From Rubrivivax sp. A210 (GTDB taxonomy: Bacteria > Pseudomonadota > Gammaproteobacteria > Burkholderiales > Burkholderiaceae_C), in contig NZ_CAJGBN010000001.1 in assembly GCF_904426505.1 (NCBI RefSeq), positions 682,001 through 746,000 on the forward strand: a stretch of DNA of 64,000 nucleotides, written 5' to 3'. The first letter of the stretch is position 1; every line of letters starts with the position of its first letter. Shown here one piece after another: positions 55,339 to 63,615 of this stretch. The notes below the pieces were generated by a model. The model was not told where the DNA came from and did no database searches. It saw nothing but the letters and a program-made list of their open reading frames with translations. The position numbers were made by a program, and so were the translations under genes.

Positions 55339-56499
55339 TCAATACGACTTCGGCAGGCCGAGGATGTGTTCGGCGACATAGCTGAAGATCATGTTGGTGG
55401 AGATGGGCGCCACCTGGTACAGCCGCGTCTCGCGAAACTTGCGTTCGATGTCGTATTCGCAGGCAAAGCCGAAGCCGCCGTGGGTCTGCAGGCAGACATT
55501 GGCCGCCTCCCAGCTGGCCTTGGCCGCCAGGTGCTTGGCCATGTTGGCGGCGGCGCCGGCGTTCTGGTGGGCATCAATCTTCGCGCAGGCCTTCCAGCGC
55601 ATCAGGTTGGCCGCCTCCAGTTCGATGTAGGCCTCGGCGATGGGGAATTGCACGCCCTGGTTCTGGCCGATGGCGCGGTTGAAGACCACGCGCTCGTTGG
55701 CGTATTTCGTGGCGCGGTCGATGAACCAGTAGCCGTCGCCTATGCATTCGGCGGCGATCAGCGTGCGCTCGGCATTGAGCCCGTCCAGCAGCACCTTGAA
55801 GCCCTTGCCCTCGGGCCCGAGCAGGTTCTCTTCCGGGATCTCAAGGTTGTCGAAGAACAGCTCGTTGGTCTCGTGGTTGACCATGTTCAGGATGGGCCTC
55901 ACCGTCAGGCCGTGCCCTAGGGCCAGATTCAGGTCGACCAGGAAGCAGCTCAGCCCTTCCGAGCGCTTGCTCACCTCGGCCAGCGGCGTGGTGCGGGCCA
56001 GAAGAATCATCATGTCGCTGTGCTGGATGCGCGAGATCCACACCTTCTGCCCGTTGACGACCCAGCGGCCGTCCTTCTTCACCGCCATCGTCTTGAGGCG
56101 CGTGGTGTCGCTGCCGGTGGTCGGCTCGGTCACGCCCATGGACTGGAGGCGCAACTCGCCGCGGGCGATGGCCGGCAGGTACTTCTGCTTCTGCGCCTCG
56201 GTGCCGCTGCGCAGAACCGCATTCATTACATACATCTGGCCGTGGCAGGCGCCGGAATTGCCGCCGCAGCGATTGATCTCTTCCATGATCACCGAGGCCT
56301 CGGCCATGCTCAGGCCCGAGCCGCCGTAGTCGGCCGGGATCAGCGCCGCCATCCAGCCGGCCTGGGTCAGCGCAGTGACGAACTCTTCAGGGTAGGCCCG
56401 CTGCTCATCCACCTTGCGGAAGTACTCGTCCGGGAATTGCCGGCACAGCTGGCGCACGGCATCGCGTATTTCCTGGTGAGCCTCGGGTTCATTGAGCAT
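55339..56499 (-). CDS. Acyl-CoA dehydrogenase
   Basis: The 386-residue flavoenzyme has the full family layout: GWMAALIPADYGGSGLSMAE, LQSMGVTEPTTGSDTTRLKT (FAD contact), GQKVWISRIQHSDMMILL and LQTHGGFGFACEYDIERKFR. The usual catalytic glutamate position near the end reads FRETRLYQVAPISTNM. The operon resembles those for short dicarboxylyl-CoA catabolism; in Pseudomonas itaconate clusters a dehydrogenase of this kind is also present, without proven need. It lies 33 nt downstream of the hydratase gene. Substrate unknown. Confidence 0.92.
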   Translation of the reverse strand: MLNEPEAHQEIRDAVRQLCRQFPDEYFRKVDEQRAYPEEFVTALTQAGWMAALIPADYGGSGLSMAEASVIMEEINRCGGNSGACHGQMYVMNAVLRSGTEAQKQKYLPAIARGELRLQSMGVTEPTTGSDTTRLKTMAVKKDGRWVVNGQKVWISRIQHSDMMILLARTTPLAEVSKRSEGLSCFLVDLNLALGHGLTVRPILNMVNHETNELFFDNLEIPEENLLGPEGKGFKVLLDGLNAERTLIAAECIGDGYWFIDRATKYANERVVFNRAIGQNQGVQFPIAEAYIELEAANLMRWKACAKIDAHQNAGAAANMAKHLAAKASWEAANVCLQTHGGFGFACEYDIERKFRETRLYQVAPISTNMIFSYVAEHILGLPKSY

Positions 56500-56532
56500 G
56501 CTCGGCTTTCGCGTGATGAGGTCAGGCCAGCT

Positions 56533-57375
56533 TCAAGCCAGAGCGAGGCTGGCTTCCATGGCCAGGTGGCCTTCTGGCGTGCGCGCCCACAGCCTCACCT
56601 CGCGCTCGCCATCGAGGCGGCCGCAGACCTCGAAGGGCGCGATGTCGAAGACCGGCTTGACGGCGCGAAACTCGAAGTGCGTGACGCGGGCCTGCGGCAG
56701 CTGGCGCCGCAGCAGGTCCAGCAGCAGCGTGGCGATCAGCGGGCCATGCACGATGAGGCCCGGATAGCCCTCGACCTCGGTGACATAGCGGCGGTCGTAA
56801 TGGATGCGGTGGCCGTTGAAGGTGAGCGCCGAGTAGCGGAACAGCAGCACGTCGTCGGGCACGATGCGCCGCGTCCATTGCGCATCGTCCGGCGCCGGCA
56901 TGGCGGTGGGCTGGGGCTCGCCCGGCTGCGGCAGGTCGCGGTAGACGATGTCGTGGCGCTCGACGATGGCCAGCCGGCCCTCGGCCTCGATCTCGTGCTT
57001 CACCTTGACGAAGACCAGCGGCCCGCTGCGGCCCACCTTCATGCGCACGTCCTCGATCTGCGAGCGGCGCACGAGGGCCTGGCCCACCGCAAGCGGATGA
57101 CGGAACTCGATTTGACTGCCGGCCCACATGCGCCGCGGCAGCGGCACCGGCGGCAGGAAGCCGCCGCGATGGGGGTGGCCGTCGGGCCCGATCTCCGACT
57201 GGCGATGGACGGGCAGGAAGTAGAGCCAGTGCCAGCAGGGCGGCAGCGCCTCGGCAGGTGCCTCGTCGTGGTCCAGCGTGGCCGCCAGCGCGCGCAACGG
57301 CACCGGCGTCACGCGGTCCTCGGCGACGGTGGTGCGGCCTATCCAGCTGCGCAAGTGGGTGATGTCCAGGGTCAT
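56533..57375 (-). CDS. FAS1-like/MaoC-type hydratase (itaconyl- or mesaconyl-C4-CoA hydratase-like)
   Basis: The 280-residue protein is a double hot-dog hydratase. The N-terminal half has PPCWHWLYFLPVHRQSEIGP and HRGGFLPPVPLPRRMWAGSQ, and the C-terminal half has LFRYSALTFNGHRIHYDRRY and GLIVHGPLIATLLLDLL, which carries the hydratase His/Asp-type site. This is the layout of mesaconyl-C4-CoA hydratase and of itaconyl-CoA hydratase. It heads the minus-strand operon and is divergent from a LysR gene. The hydratase role is firm; the exact acyl-CoA is inferred. Confidence 0.85.
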   Translation of the reverse strand: MTLDITHLRSWIGRTTVAEDRVTPVPLRALAATLDHDEAPAEALPPCWHWLYFLPVHRQSEIGPDGHPHRGGFLPPVPLPRRMWAGSQIEFRHPLAVGQALVRRSQIEDVRMKVGRSGPLVFVKVKHEIEAEGRLAIVERHDIVYRDLPQPGEPQPTAMPAPDDAQWTRRIVPDDVLLFRYSALTFNGHRIHYDRRYVTEVEGYPGLIVHGPLIATLLLDLLRRQLPQARVTHFEFRAVKPVFDIAPFEVCGRLDGEREVRLWARTPEGHLAMEASLALA

Positions 57376-57469
57376 GCGGGGCCTCCGTCAGGGCAGCAGG
57401 GTGGCGCGAAGGGGAGCACGAAAGGAGGTGCGAAAGGGGCGGGAAGCGGGCGCATTCTGGCGGGCCGAA

Positions 57470-57508
57470 AAGTATTTGTGAAATACTTAGTCAAGCTAGT
57501 TGCTAGCT
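57470..57508. promoter_or_regulatory. Paired palindromes between the LysR gene and the hydratase operon
   Basis: An AT-rich island in very GC-rich DNA holds AAGTATTT-GTG-AAATACTT (57470-57488, perfect 8-bp arms) and AGCTAG-TTG-CTAGCT (57494-57508, perfect 6-bp arms). The first contains a T-N11-A LysR box (57473-57485). The minus strand also has TTGACT (57494-57489), a possible -35. The site lies 16-54 nt upstream of the LysR start. Confidence 0.7.
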
Positions 57509-57523
57509 GCATTGCATATAGCC

Positions 57524-58459
57524 ATGGAATTCCGACAGCTGCGCTACTTCATCGGCGTGGTCGAGGCCGGCAGCCTGCTGCAGGCCTCCACCCGGCTGCA
57601 TGTCGCGCAGCCGGCGCTGGGCCAGCAGATCGCCGCCCTCGAGCACGGCCTGGGCGCGCAGCTGTTCGAGCGCTCCAGCCGCGGCATGAGCCTTACCGAG
57701 GCCGGCCGCATCTTCCTGGAGCACGCCCGCGTCGTGCTGGCCGATGCCGACCGGGCGCGCGAGGCCGTGCGCAGCTCGAAGGCGGCACCCAGTGGCGCCG
57801 TGAGCCTGGGCCTGCCCACCACCGTGGGACTGGTGGCCACCGTGCCCCTGCTGAGCGCCTGCCGCGAGCGCTACCCGCAGATCAGGCTGCGCGTGGTCGA
57901 GGGCTACAGCGGCTTTCTGCGCGAATGGCTGCAAGCCGGCCGCCTGGACCTCAGCCTGCTCTACGGCGACGCCATCGACGCCGCACTCGCCAAACGGCCG
58001 CTGCTCGATGACCGCCTGGCACTCGTCACGTCAGCCGCCGGCAAGGCCCCGCCGCGCCGGCCCACGCTGCACGACCTGGCGCGCTGGCCCCTGGTGCTGC
58101 CCGGCCCCGACCACGGCCTGCGGCGCATCATCGACGACGCCTGCGGCCCGCTGGGCATCGCGCTCGATGTCGTGGCCGAGATCGAATCGCTGAGCAGCGT
58201 GAAGCGGGCCGTCGAGGCGGGGCTGGGCGCCACCATCCTGCCCAAGGGCTCGGTGGCCGAAGAGATCGCAGCCGGCCGGCTGCGCGCCAGCGACATCGCC
58301 AGCCCCGGCATGAGCCGCCGCGTGGTCTGTGCCACCAGCGTCACGCGCCCGGGCACGACGGCGGGCACGGCGGTGATGAACCTGGTCAGCGAGGTGCTGC
58401 GCCAGATGGTCGACGACGGCAGCTGGCCGGCGCGCTGGATAGGTGGGAAGACTGGCTGA
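57524..58459 (+). CDS. LysR-type regulator of the CoA-ester operon
   Basis: I start at the ATG at 57524 (MEFRQLRYFIGVVEAGSLLQ), which begins the canonical helix-turn-helix, giving 311 residues; upstream codons would lengthen the N-terminus atypically. The DNA-binding part continues AQPALGQQIAALEHGLGAQL. The effector domain starts at VSLGLPTTVGLVATVPLLSA. The gene is divergent from the hydratase operon across 148 nt with two palindromes. By analogy with ItcR-type regulators it may sense itaconate or a related dicarboxylate and activate the operon. Confidence 0.88.
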   Translation: MEFRQLRYFIGVVEAGSLLQASTRLHVAQPALGQQIAALEHGLGAQLFERSSRGMSLTEAGRIFLEHARVVLADADRAREAVRSSKAAPSGAVSLGLPTTVGLVATVPLLSACRERYPQIRLRVVEGYSGFLREWLQAGRLDLSLLYGDAIDAALAKRPLLDDRLALVTSAAGKAPPRRPTLHDLARWPLVLPGPDHGLRRIIDDACGPLGIALDVVAEIESLSSVKRAVEAGLGATILPKGSVAEEIAAGRLRASDIASPGMSRRVVCATSVTRPGTTAGTAVMNLVSEVLRQMVDDGSWPARWIGGKTG

Positions 58460-58891
58460 ATGCGGCCCGCCGCCTGCGCGCGCCCGCGCCCTTCCTTGCC
58501 TGTCCAATGCGGCCAGCCCCGCCACGAACTGGATCTCTGCAATACATGCGCTTCCGGGTTCGGGCGGCGCCTTGCGGCGGCAGCGCTCCAGCGCTGCGCG
58601 CCTCTCACGTTGCCGCAGCCTTTCCACCGCCAGGCAATCGCGGCCAGGAGGCCCGCCACTGGCTCATCCCATTCGAGCCAATTTCGGCCCCGCGTCCTTG
58701 AGTCGATGAGGGCGGCGGGCAGCCTCCTGGCATTTCACCCGGCATGCCCTCCCCCCGGCGACGACGCGAGGCCGCTTCGAGGCCTGTCAACCGGCATGCG
58801 CAACCGGATGTCGGCGGCATCCGATCGCGCTAGAGTCGCCGCTGATCGCAGCTTGGCGGCCAGGGCTGCAGTGACCAAGACGAGGATGCGC
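58460..58891. other. Intergenic stretch without recognised gene
   Basis: This 432-bp gap lies between the LysR gene and the first amidohydrolase. The downstream frame is open throughout, but no signal peptide or ribosome site supports an earlier start. I see no tRNA, hairpin terminator or repeat. TAGAGT near 58832 could be a -10 element of the amidohydrolase promoter; the -35 is poor. Confidence 0.6.
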
Positions 58892-61800
58892 ATGAAGCAG
58901 GCGGTGATCCGGTGTTCGGCGCGCTCGTCCCTTGCCGCCCTGACGGCCCTGTGCCTGCTGACCAGCGGCCCGGCGGCGGCGCAGACCGGCACCGAGCGCA
59001 CGCAGGGCCTGCGCGACAACACGCCGCGCTGGCATGCCATTACGCAGGCGCGGCTGGTGCTGGCGCCGGGGCGTGTGGTCGAGGACGGTACGCTGGTGAT
59101 GAAGGACGGCGTCATCGTGGCCGCCGGGGCTGGCGTGGCGGTGCCCGCCGGAGCGCGCGTCTGGGCGCTTGCCGGCCGCACCGTCTACGCCGGATTCATC
59201 GATCTGGCCAGCCCGCTGGGCCTGCCCGCGGCGCTCAGGCCCGCGGCATCCGCGCGCCCCGGCTTCGGCCCGTTCGCGGCTCTGCTACCGCCCGTGGGGC
59301 CGCGCCCGGCCGCACCGGCACCAACGGCCCGCGGCCTGGCCGCACGCAACGCAAGGGTGCGCGCCGAGCAGGACGTGGCGCAGCAGATCGACTGGAAGGC
59401 CGACGAGGTGCGCGCGGCGCGCGAACTCGGCTTCACCACCGTGCTGTCGGCGCCGGCCAACGGCGTGTTCCGCGGCCAGAGCGCGCTGCTGGCACTGGGC
59501 GCGCCCGACAGCGACGACCCGAAATCGCAGGTCATCGCGTCGCGCGTGGCCCAGCACCTGGCGTTTGAATCAGGTGGCGGGCGCGAAACCTATCCCACTT
59601 CGTTGATGGGTGCCATCGCCCTCCAGCGGCAGACCCTGCTGGACGCCCATTGGCAGGGCCGAGCCACGCTGGCCGCTGCGGCGGGATCTGCGGGAGCGGC
59701 GGGCGAGCGCATCGAGCCCAATGCCACGCTGCAGGCGCTGCTGCCGGTGCTGGACGGCCGCCAGCCGGTGATCCATGTCGCCGATGACGAGCAGGACTAC
59801 CTGCGCATCGCCCGCCTGCGCGACGAGTTCAAGCTGCGCAGCGTGGTGCAGGGCAACGGGTATGAATACCGGCGCGCGGCGCAGCTGAGGGCGCTGGCCC
59901 TGCCGGTGATCGTGCCGCTGGCCTACCCGGCGCGACCCGAGATCGACAACCCCGACAGCGCGCTGGACGTCTCGTTGGCCGCGCTGCAGCACTGGGAGCA
60001 GGCGCCGTCCAACCTGGCGCTGATCGAACGCGCCGGCGTCAGCTTCGCCGTCACGGCTGCCGGCCTGCGCGACGCCCGGCGCGAGTTCTGGCCGCGCCTG
60101 CGCCAGGCCGTGCGACGCGGCCTGCCGGCCGAGCGGGCGCTGGCCGGGCTGACCACCGTGCCGGCCGGCCTGGTGGGCGAGGCCGCGCGCCTGGGCACGC
60201 TGGAGCCCGGGCGCATGGCCCACCTGGTGGTGGCGCGCGGCGACCTGTTCACCAGCGACGAAGCCGAGATCGAGCTGACCTTTGTCGACGGTCGCCCGCT
60301 GCCCACCGAAGCGGCCGAGCGCGCCGACCCGCGCGGCAGCTGGGCGGTGGACGGCAGCGCCGAGTTGTTGCAGATCAGCGGCACGCGCGCCGCACCGCGC
60401 CTGCAGCGCGACGGTAACCCGTGCGAGCTGGCCCCGCGCGGCAGCGACTGGGTGCTGCGCCTGCCCTGCGGCAGGCCCGAGGCACCCGGCGCACCGGGCG
60501 CCGGCCCGTCATCCACCATCGTTGCGCAGTTGCGCGGCGAGCGCTGGTCGGGCACGGTGCAGGTCGGCGATGGCCCGTTGCAGCCCTGGTCCGCCCGGCG
60601 CACAGCGGCCGCGGCGCCTGCGCCGGCGGCATCGGCGGCCGTGGCCCTGGCGGCGGCCGACGCGGCCGTCAAGCCGCCGGCCGCCCACTGGCCGGCCGGT
60701 GCCCTGGGTACCACGCTGCCAGAGCAGCCCGCGGTGGTGGTGCTGCGCAACGCCACGGTCTGGACCGTCGGCCCGGCCGGCACGCTGGCGCGCGCCGACG
60801 TGTTGCTGCGCGCGGGCAAGGTGGCCGCGGTGGGGCCGGACCTGGCCGCGCCACCCGGTGTACGGGTGATCGATGCCACCGGCAAGCACATCACGCCCGG
60901 CCTCATCGACGCCCACTCGCACATCGCGATGGCGCGCGGCATCAACGAGTCCAGCCACTCGGTGACGGCCGAGGTGCGCGTGGCCGATGTCGTCGATGCC
61001 ACCGACATGACGATCTACCGCCAGCTGGCCGGCGGCACCACGGCTGCCAACGTGCTGCACGGCTCGGCCAACACCATCGGCGGGCAGAACCAGGTCATCA
61101 AGCTGCGCTGGGGCGGCGACGCCGCACTGCTGGCCTTCGAAGGCGCGCAGCCGGGCATCAAGTTTGCGCTGGGCGAGAACGTCAAGCGCTCGAACTTCGG
61201 CCCGGGCACGCGCTACCCCGGCACGCGCATGGGCGTGGAGCAGGTGCTGCGCGACGCCTTCGCGGCCGCCGAGGAATACGCCGCCGAATGGAAGGCGTTC
61301 CGCGCCGCCAGGGGCGGTGCCAGGCTGGAACCGCGGCGCGATCTCCAGCTCGAGACCCTGGTGGAGTTGCTGGAGCGCCGGCGCGCCATCCACGTCCATT
61401 CCTACCGCGCCGACGAGATCCTGATGTTCGCGCGCTTCGCCAAGGATAGGAAGCTCGAGGTGGCGGCCTTCCAGCATGTGCTGGAAGGCTACAAGGTGGC
61501 CGACGAGATGGCGGCCATCGGCGCGGGCGGTTCGACCTTCAGCGACTGGTGGGCCTACAAGATGGAGGTGGCCGATGCGATCCCGCACAACGCCGCATTG
61601 ATGAGCCGCGCCGGCGTGCTGACCACGCTGAACAGCGACAGCAACGAACTGGGCCGGCGCATGAACACGGAGGCTGCCAAGGCGGTGAAGTACGGGGGCC
61701 TGGAGCCTGGGCAGGCGCTGGCGCTGGTGACGCTGAACGCCGCCCGGCAACTTGGCGTGGCCGCGCGCACCGGCTCGCTGGAGCCGGGCAAGGACGCCGA

Positions 61801-62152
61801 CCTGGTGGTGTGGAGCGGGCCGCCGATGGCCACCACCAGCCGCGTCGAGCAGACCTGGATCGACGGCCGCCGCTACTTTGACCTGGCCAGCGACGCCAGC
61901 CTGCGCGAACGCGATGCGGCCGAGCGCGCTCGGCTGGTCACCGCGGCGCTGCGCACGCCGCGGCCACCCACCGGGGCGGCGGGCGAAAGGGGCGCAGGGG
62001 GAGGCGCCGCGCCTCCCGGCGCGGCCGCGCCGGCGCGGCCCACCTTCACCGACGGCCTGGCCTGGTTTCGCCTGTTCGACCAGGCCCGCGCCTTCCGCCA
62101 CAGCTATGCCGACCAGGGCGCCTGGCACGAATGCACGGAGGACGCGCCATGA
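58892..62152 (+). CDS. Large secreted two-domain amidohydrolase
   Basis: The ATG at 58892 has GAGG about 6 nt upstream and gives 1086 residues with a signal peptide (SLAALTALCLLTSGPAAAQ). The N-terminal amidohydrolase-like domain (about residues 40-480) lacks the metal HxH: the place reads TVYAGFIDLASPLGLPAAL. After an Ala-rich linker, the C-terminal domain is intact, with GLIDAHSHIAMARGINESSH, IHVHSYRADEILMFARF, FQHVLEGYKVADEMAAIGAG and TLNSDSNELGRRMNTEAAKA. It ends with LEPGKDADLVVWSG. It is probably periplasmic and acts on peptides or cyclic amides; the substrate is unknown. The stop overlaps the next gene. Confidence 0.85.
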   Translation: MKQAVIRCSARSSLAALTALCLLTSGPAAAQTGTERTQGLRDNTPRWHAITQARLVLAPGRVVEDGTLVMKDGVIVAAGAGVAVPAGARVWALAGRTVYAGFIDLASPLGLPAALRPAASARPGFGPFAALLPPVGPRPAAPAPTARGLAARNARVRAEQDVAQQIDWKADEVRAARELGFTTVLSAPANGVFRGQSALLALGAPDSDDPKSQVIASRVAQHLAFESGGGRETYPTSLMGAIALQRQTLLDAHWQGRATLAAAAGSAGAAGERIEPNATLQALLPVLDGRQPVIHVADDEQDYLRIARLRDEFKLRSVVQGNGYEYRRAAQLRALALPVIVPLAYPARPEIDNPDSALDVSLAALQHWEQAPSNLALIERAGVSFAVTAAGLRDARREFWPRLRQAVRRGLPAERALAGLTTVPAGLVGEAARLGTLEPGRMAHLVVARGDLFTSDEAEIELTFVDGRPLPTEAAERADPRGSWAVDGSAELLQISGTRAAPRLQRDGNPCELAPRGSDWVLRLPCGRPEAPGAPGAGPSSTIVAQLRGERWSGTVQVGDGPLQPWSARRTAAAAPAPAASAAVALAAADAAVKPPAAHWPAGALGTTLPEQPAVVVLRNATVWTVGPAGTLARADVLLRAGKVAAVGPDLAAPPGVRVIDATGKHITPGLIDAHSHIAMARGINESSHSVTAEVRVADVVDATDMTIYRQLAGGTTAANVLHGSANTIGGQNQVIKLRWGGDAALLAFEGAQPGIKFALGENVKRSNFGPGTRYPGTRMGVEQVLRDAFAAAEEYAAEWKAFRAARGGARLEPRRDLQLETLVELLERRRAIHVHSYRADEILMFARFAKDRKLEVAAFQHVLEGYKVADEMAAIGAGGSTFSDWWAYKMEVADAIPHNAALMSRAGVLTTLNSDSNELGRRMNTEAAKAVKYGGLEPGQALALVTLNAARQLGVAARTGSLEPGKDADLVVWSGPPMATTSRVEQTWIDGRRYFDLASDASLRERDAAERARLVTAALRTPRPPTGAAGERGAGGGAAPPGAAAPARPTFTDGLAWFRLFDQARAFRHSYADQGAWHECTEDAP

Positions 62153-63537
62153 AGGGCCTCGGACATCGAGCATCGGCCTTCGGGCGCGCGCTGCCGCCTT
62201 TCGCGGCCAGCCTTGCGGTCCTGGTGCTGATCGGCAGCGGAGCGGCGCGTGCCGCAGACCATGTGCCGCCGCCGCCGCAGCGCCTGCCCCTGCTCGTCAC
62301 CAACGCCGTGCTGCATCCGGTCAGCGGCCCGGTCATCGAGGGTGGCCGCATGCTGGTGGAACGCGGGCGCATCGTCGCGCTGGCCGGGCCCGGTCAACCG
62401 CTGCCCGCGCCCAGCTCACCGCCACAGGTGCTCGACCTGGGTGGACGCCATGTCTATCCCGGCTTCGTCGCGGCCAACACCGCGCTGGGGCTGGCCGAGG
62501 TCAGCTCGGTGGCGGCCACCGTCGATCTGCGCGAGGTCGGTCCGCTCAACCCCAACGCGCGGGCCCTGGTTGCCGTCAACCCCGACAGCGAACTGCTGCC
62601 GGTGGCGCGCAGCAACGGCGTGCTGGCCGCGCTGGCGGTGCCGGAAGGCGCGGCCGGCGGCGGCTTCTCGGGCACTTCGGCGCTCCTGCAGATGGACGGC
62701 TGGACCTGGGATGACATGGCCGTGCAGCGCGAGGTGGCGGTACACCTGGAACTGCCCTCGCTGCGCCTGGGCAGCGAGGTTCTGCGCGGGGCGCTGGAGC
62801 CCTTGGCCGAGGAGTTGCGCCGCTTCACCGCCCAGCGCCTGAAGCTCATCGACGAGGCCTTCGAGTCGGCCGCCGCCTATGGCCGCGCACGCGGCGCCGA
62901 CCCGGCCCACCCGGCCGACCTGCGCTGGGAGGCCCTGCTGCCGGTGCTGCGCGGCGAACGGCCGCTGTTCGTGCAGGCCAACGAGCTGGCGCAGATCCGC
63001 CACGCGCTGGCGCTGGCCGAACGGCACGGCTTCAAGCTGGTCATCGTCGGGGGCGCGGACGCCTGGCGCATCGCCAGCGTGCTGCGCCAACGGCAGGTGG
63101 CGGTGGTCATCGCCGGCGTACACCGGCTGCCCCTGCGCCGCGACGAAGCCTACGACGAACCCTACCGGCTGGCGGCGCGGCTGGCCGAGGCCGGAGTCAC
63201 CTACTGCATCGGCCGCACCGGCGGCGCCTTTGCGGCAGCGAACGAGCGCAACCTGCCCTACGAGGCCGGTACCGCGGTGGCCCACGGCCTGGCGCCCGAT
63301 GAGGCGCTGAAGGCCATCACCCTGTACCCGGCGCAGATCCTGGGCGTGGCCGACCGGCTGGGCTCGCTCGCACCGGGCCGGCTGGCCAGCTTCATCGTCA
63401 CCGACGGCGACCCGCTGCAGACCGAGACCCAGGTGTTGCGCGCCTTCATACAGGGCCGCGAGGTCGAGATCGGCAACCGGCAGACGCGACTGGCGGACAA
63501 GTACCGGCAGAAGTACGAGCAGCTGAAATCGCGCTGA
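62149..63537 (+). CDS. Secreted amidohydrolase-like protein with degenerate metal site
   Basis: The ATG at 62149 overlaps the previous stop, giving 462 residues with a signal peptide (ASLAVLVLIGSGAARAAD). The fold is clear from LVTNAVLHPVSGPVIEGGRM, VYPGFVAANTALGLAEVSSV and LYPAQILGVADRLGSLAPGR. However, the usual HxH after GF is replaced by AANT, so catalysis by the canonical mechanism is unlikely. It resembles the N-terminal domain of the preceding protein and probably forms a complex with it. Such pairs of secreted amidohydrolase-like genes recur in proteobacteria. Confidence 0.8.
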   Translation: MKGLGHRASAFGRALPPFAASLAVLVLIGSGAARAADHVPPPPQRLPLLVTNAVLHPVSGPVIEGGRMLVERGRIVALAGPGQPLPAPSSPPQVLDLGGRHVYPGFVAANTALGLAEVSSVAATVDLREVGPLNPNARALVAVNPDSELLPVARSNGVLAALAVPEGAAGGGFSGTSALLQMDGWTWDDMAVQREVAVHLELPSLRLGSEVLRGALEPLAEELRRFTAQRLKLIDEAFESAAAYGRARGADPAHPADLRWEALLPVLRGERPLFVQANELAQIRHALALAERHGFKLVIVGGADAWRIASVLRQRQVAVVIAGVHRLPLRRDEAYDEPYRLAARLAEAGVTYCIGRTGGAFAAANERNLPYEAGTAVAHGLAPDEALKAITLYPAQILGVADRLGSLAPGRLASFIVTDGDPLQTETQVLRAFIQGREVEIGNRQTRLADKYRQKYEQLKSR

Positions 63538-63615
63538 GCCCGAAGCGCCCGCACCTGCGGCGCGTGCGCCAGGCCGGGCCGATATTCCAGTTCATCGCCA
63601 GCCCCGATGGCGCGC

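Noticed and set aside
58460..58884. Extending the large amidohydrolase upstream to 58460
   Set aside because: The ribosome site and signal peptide sit at 58892. The extra 140 residues are Arg/Pro-rich and resemble no domain.
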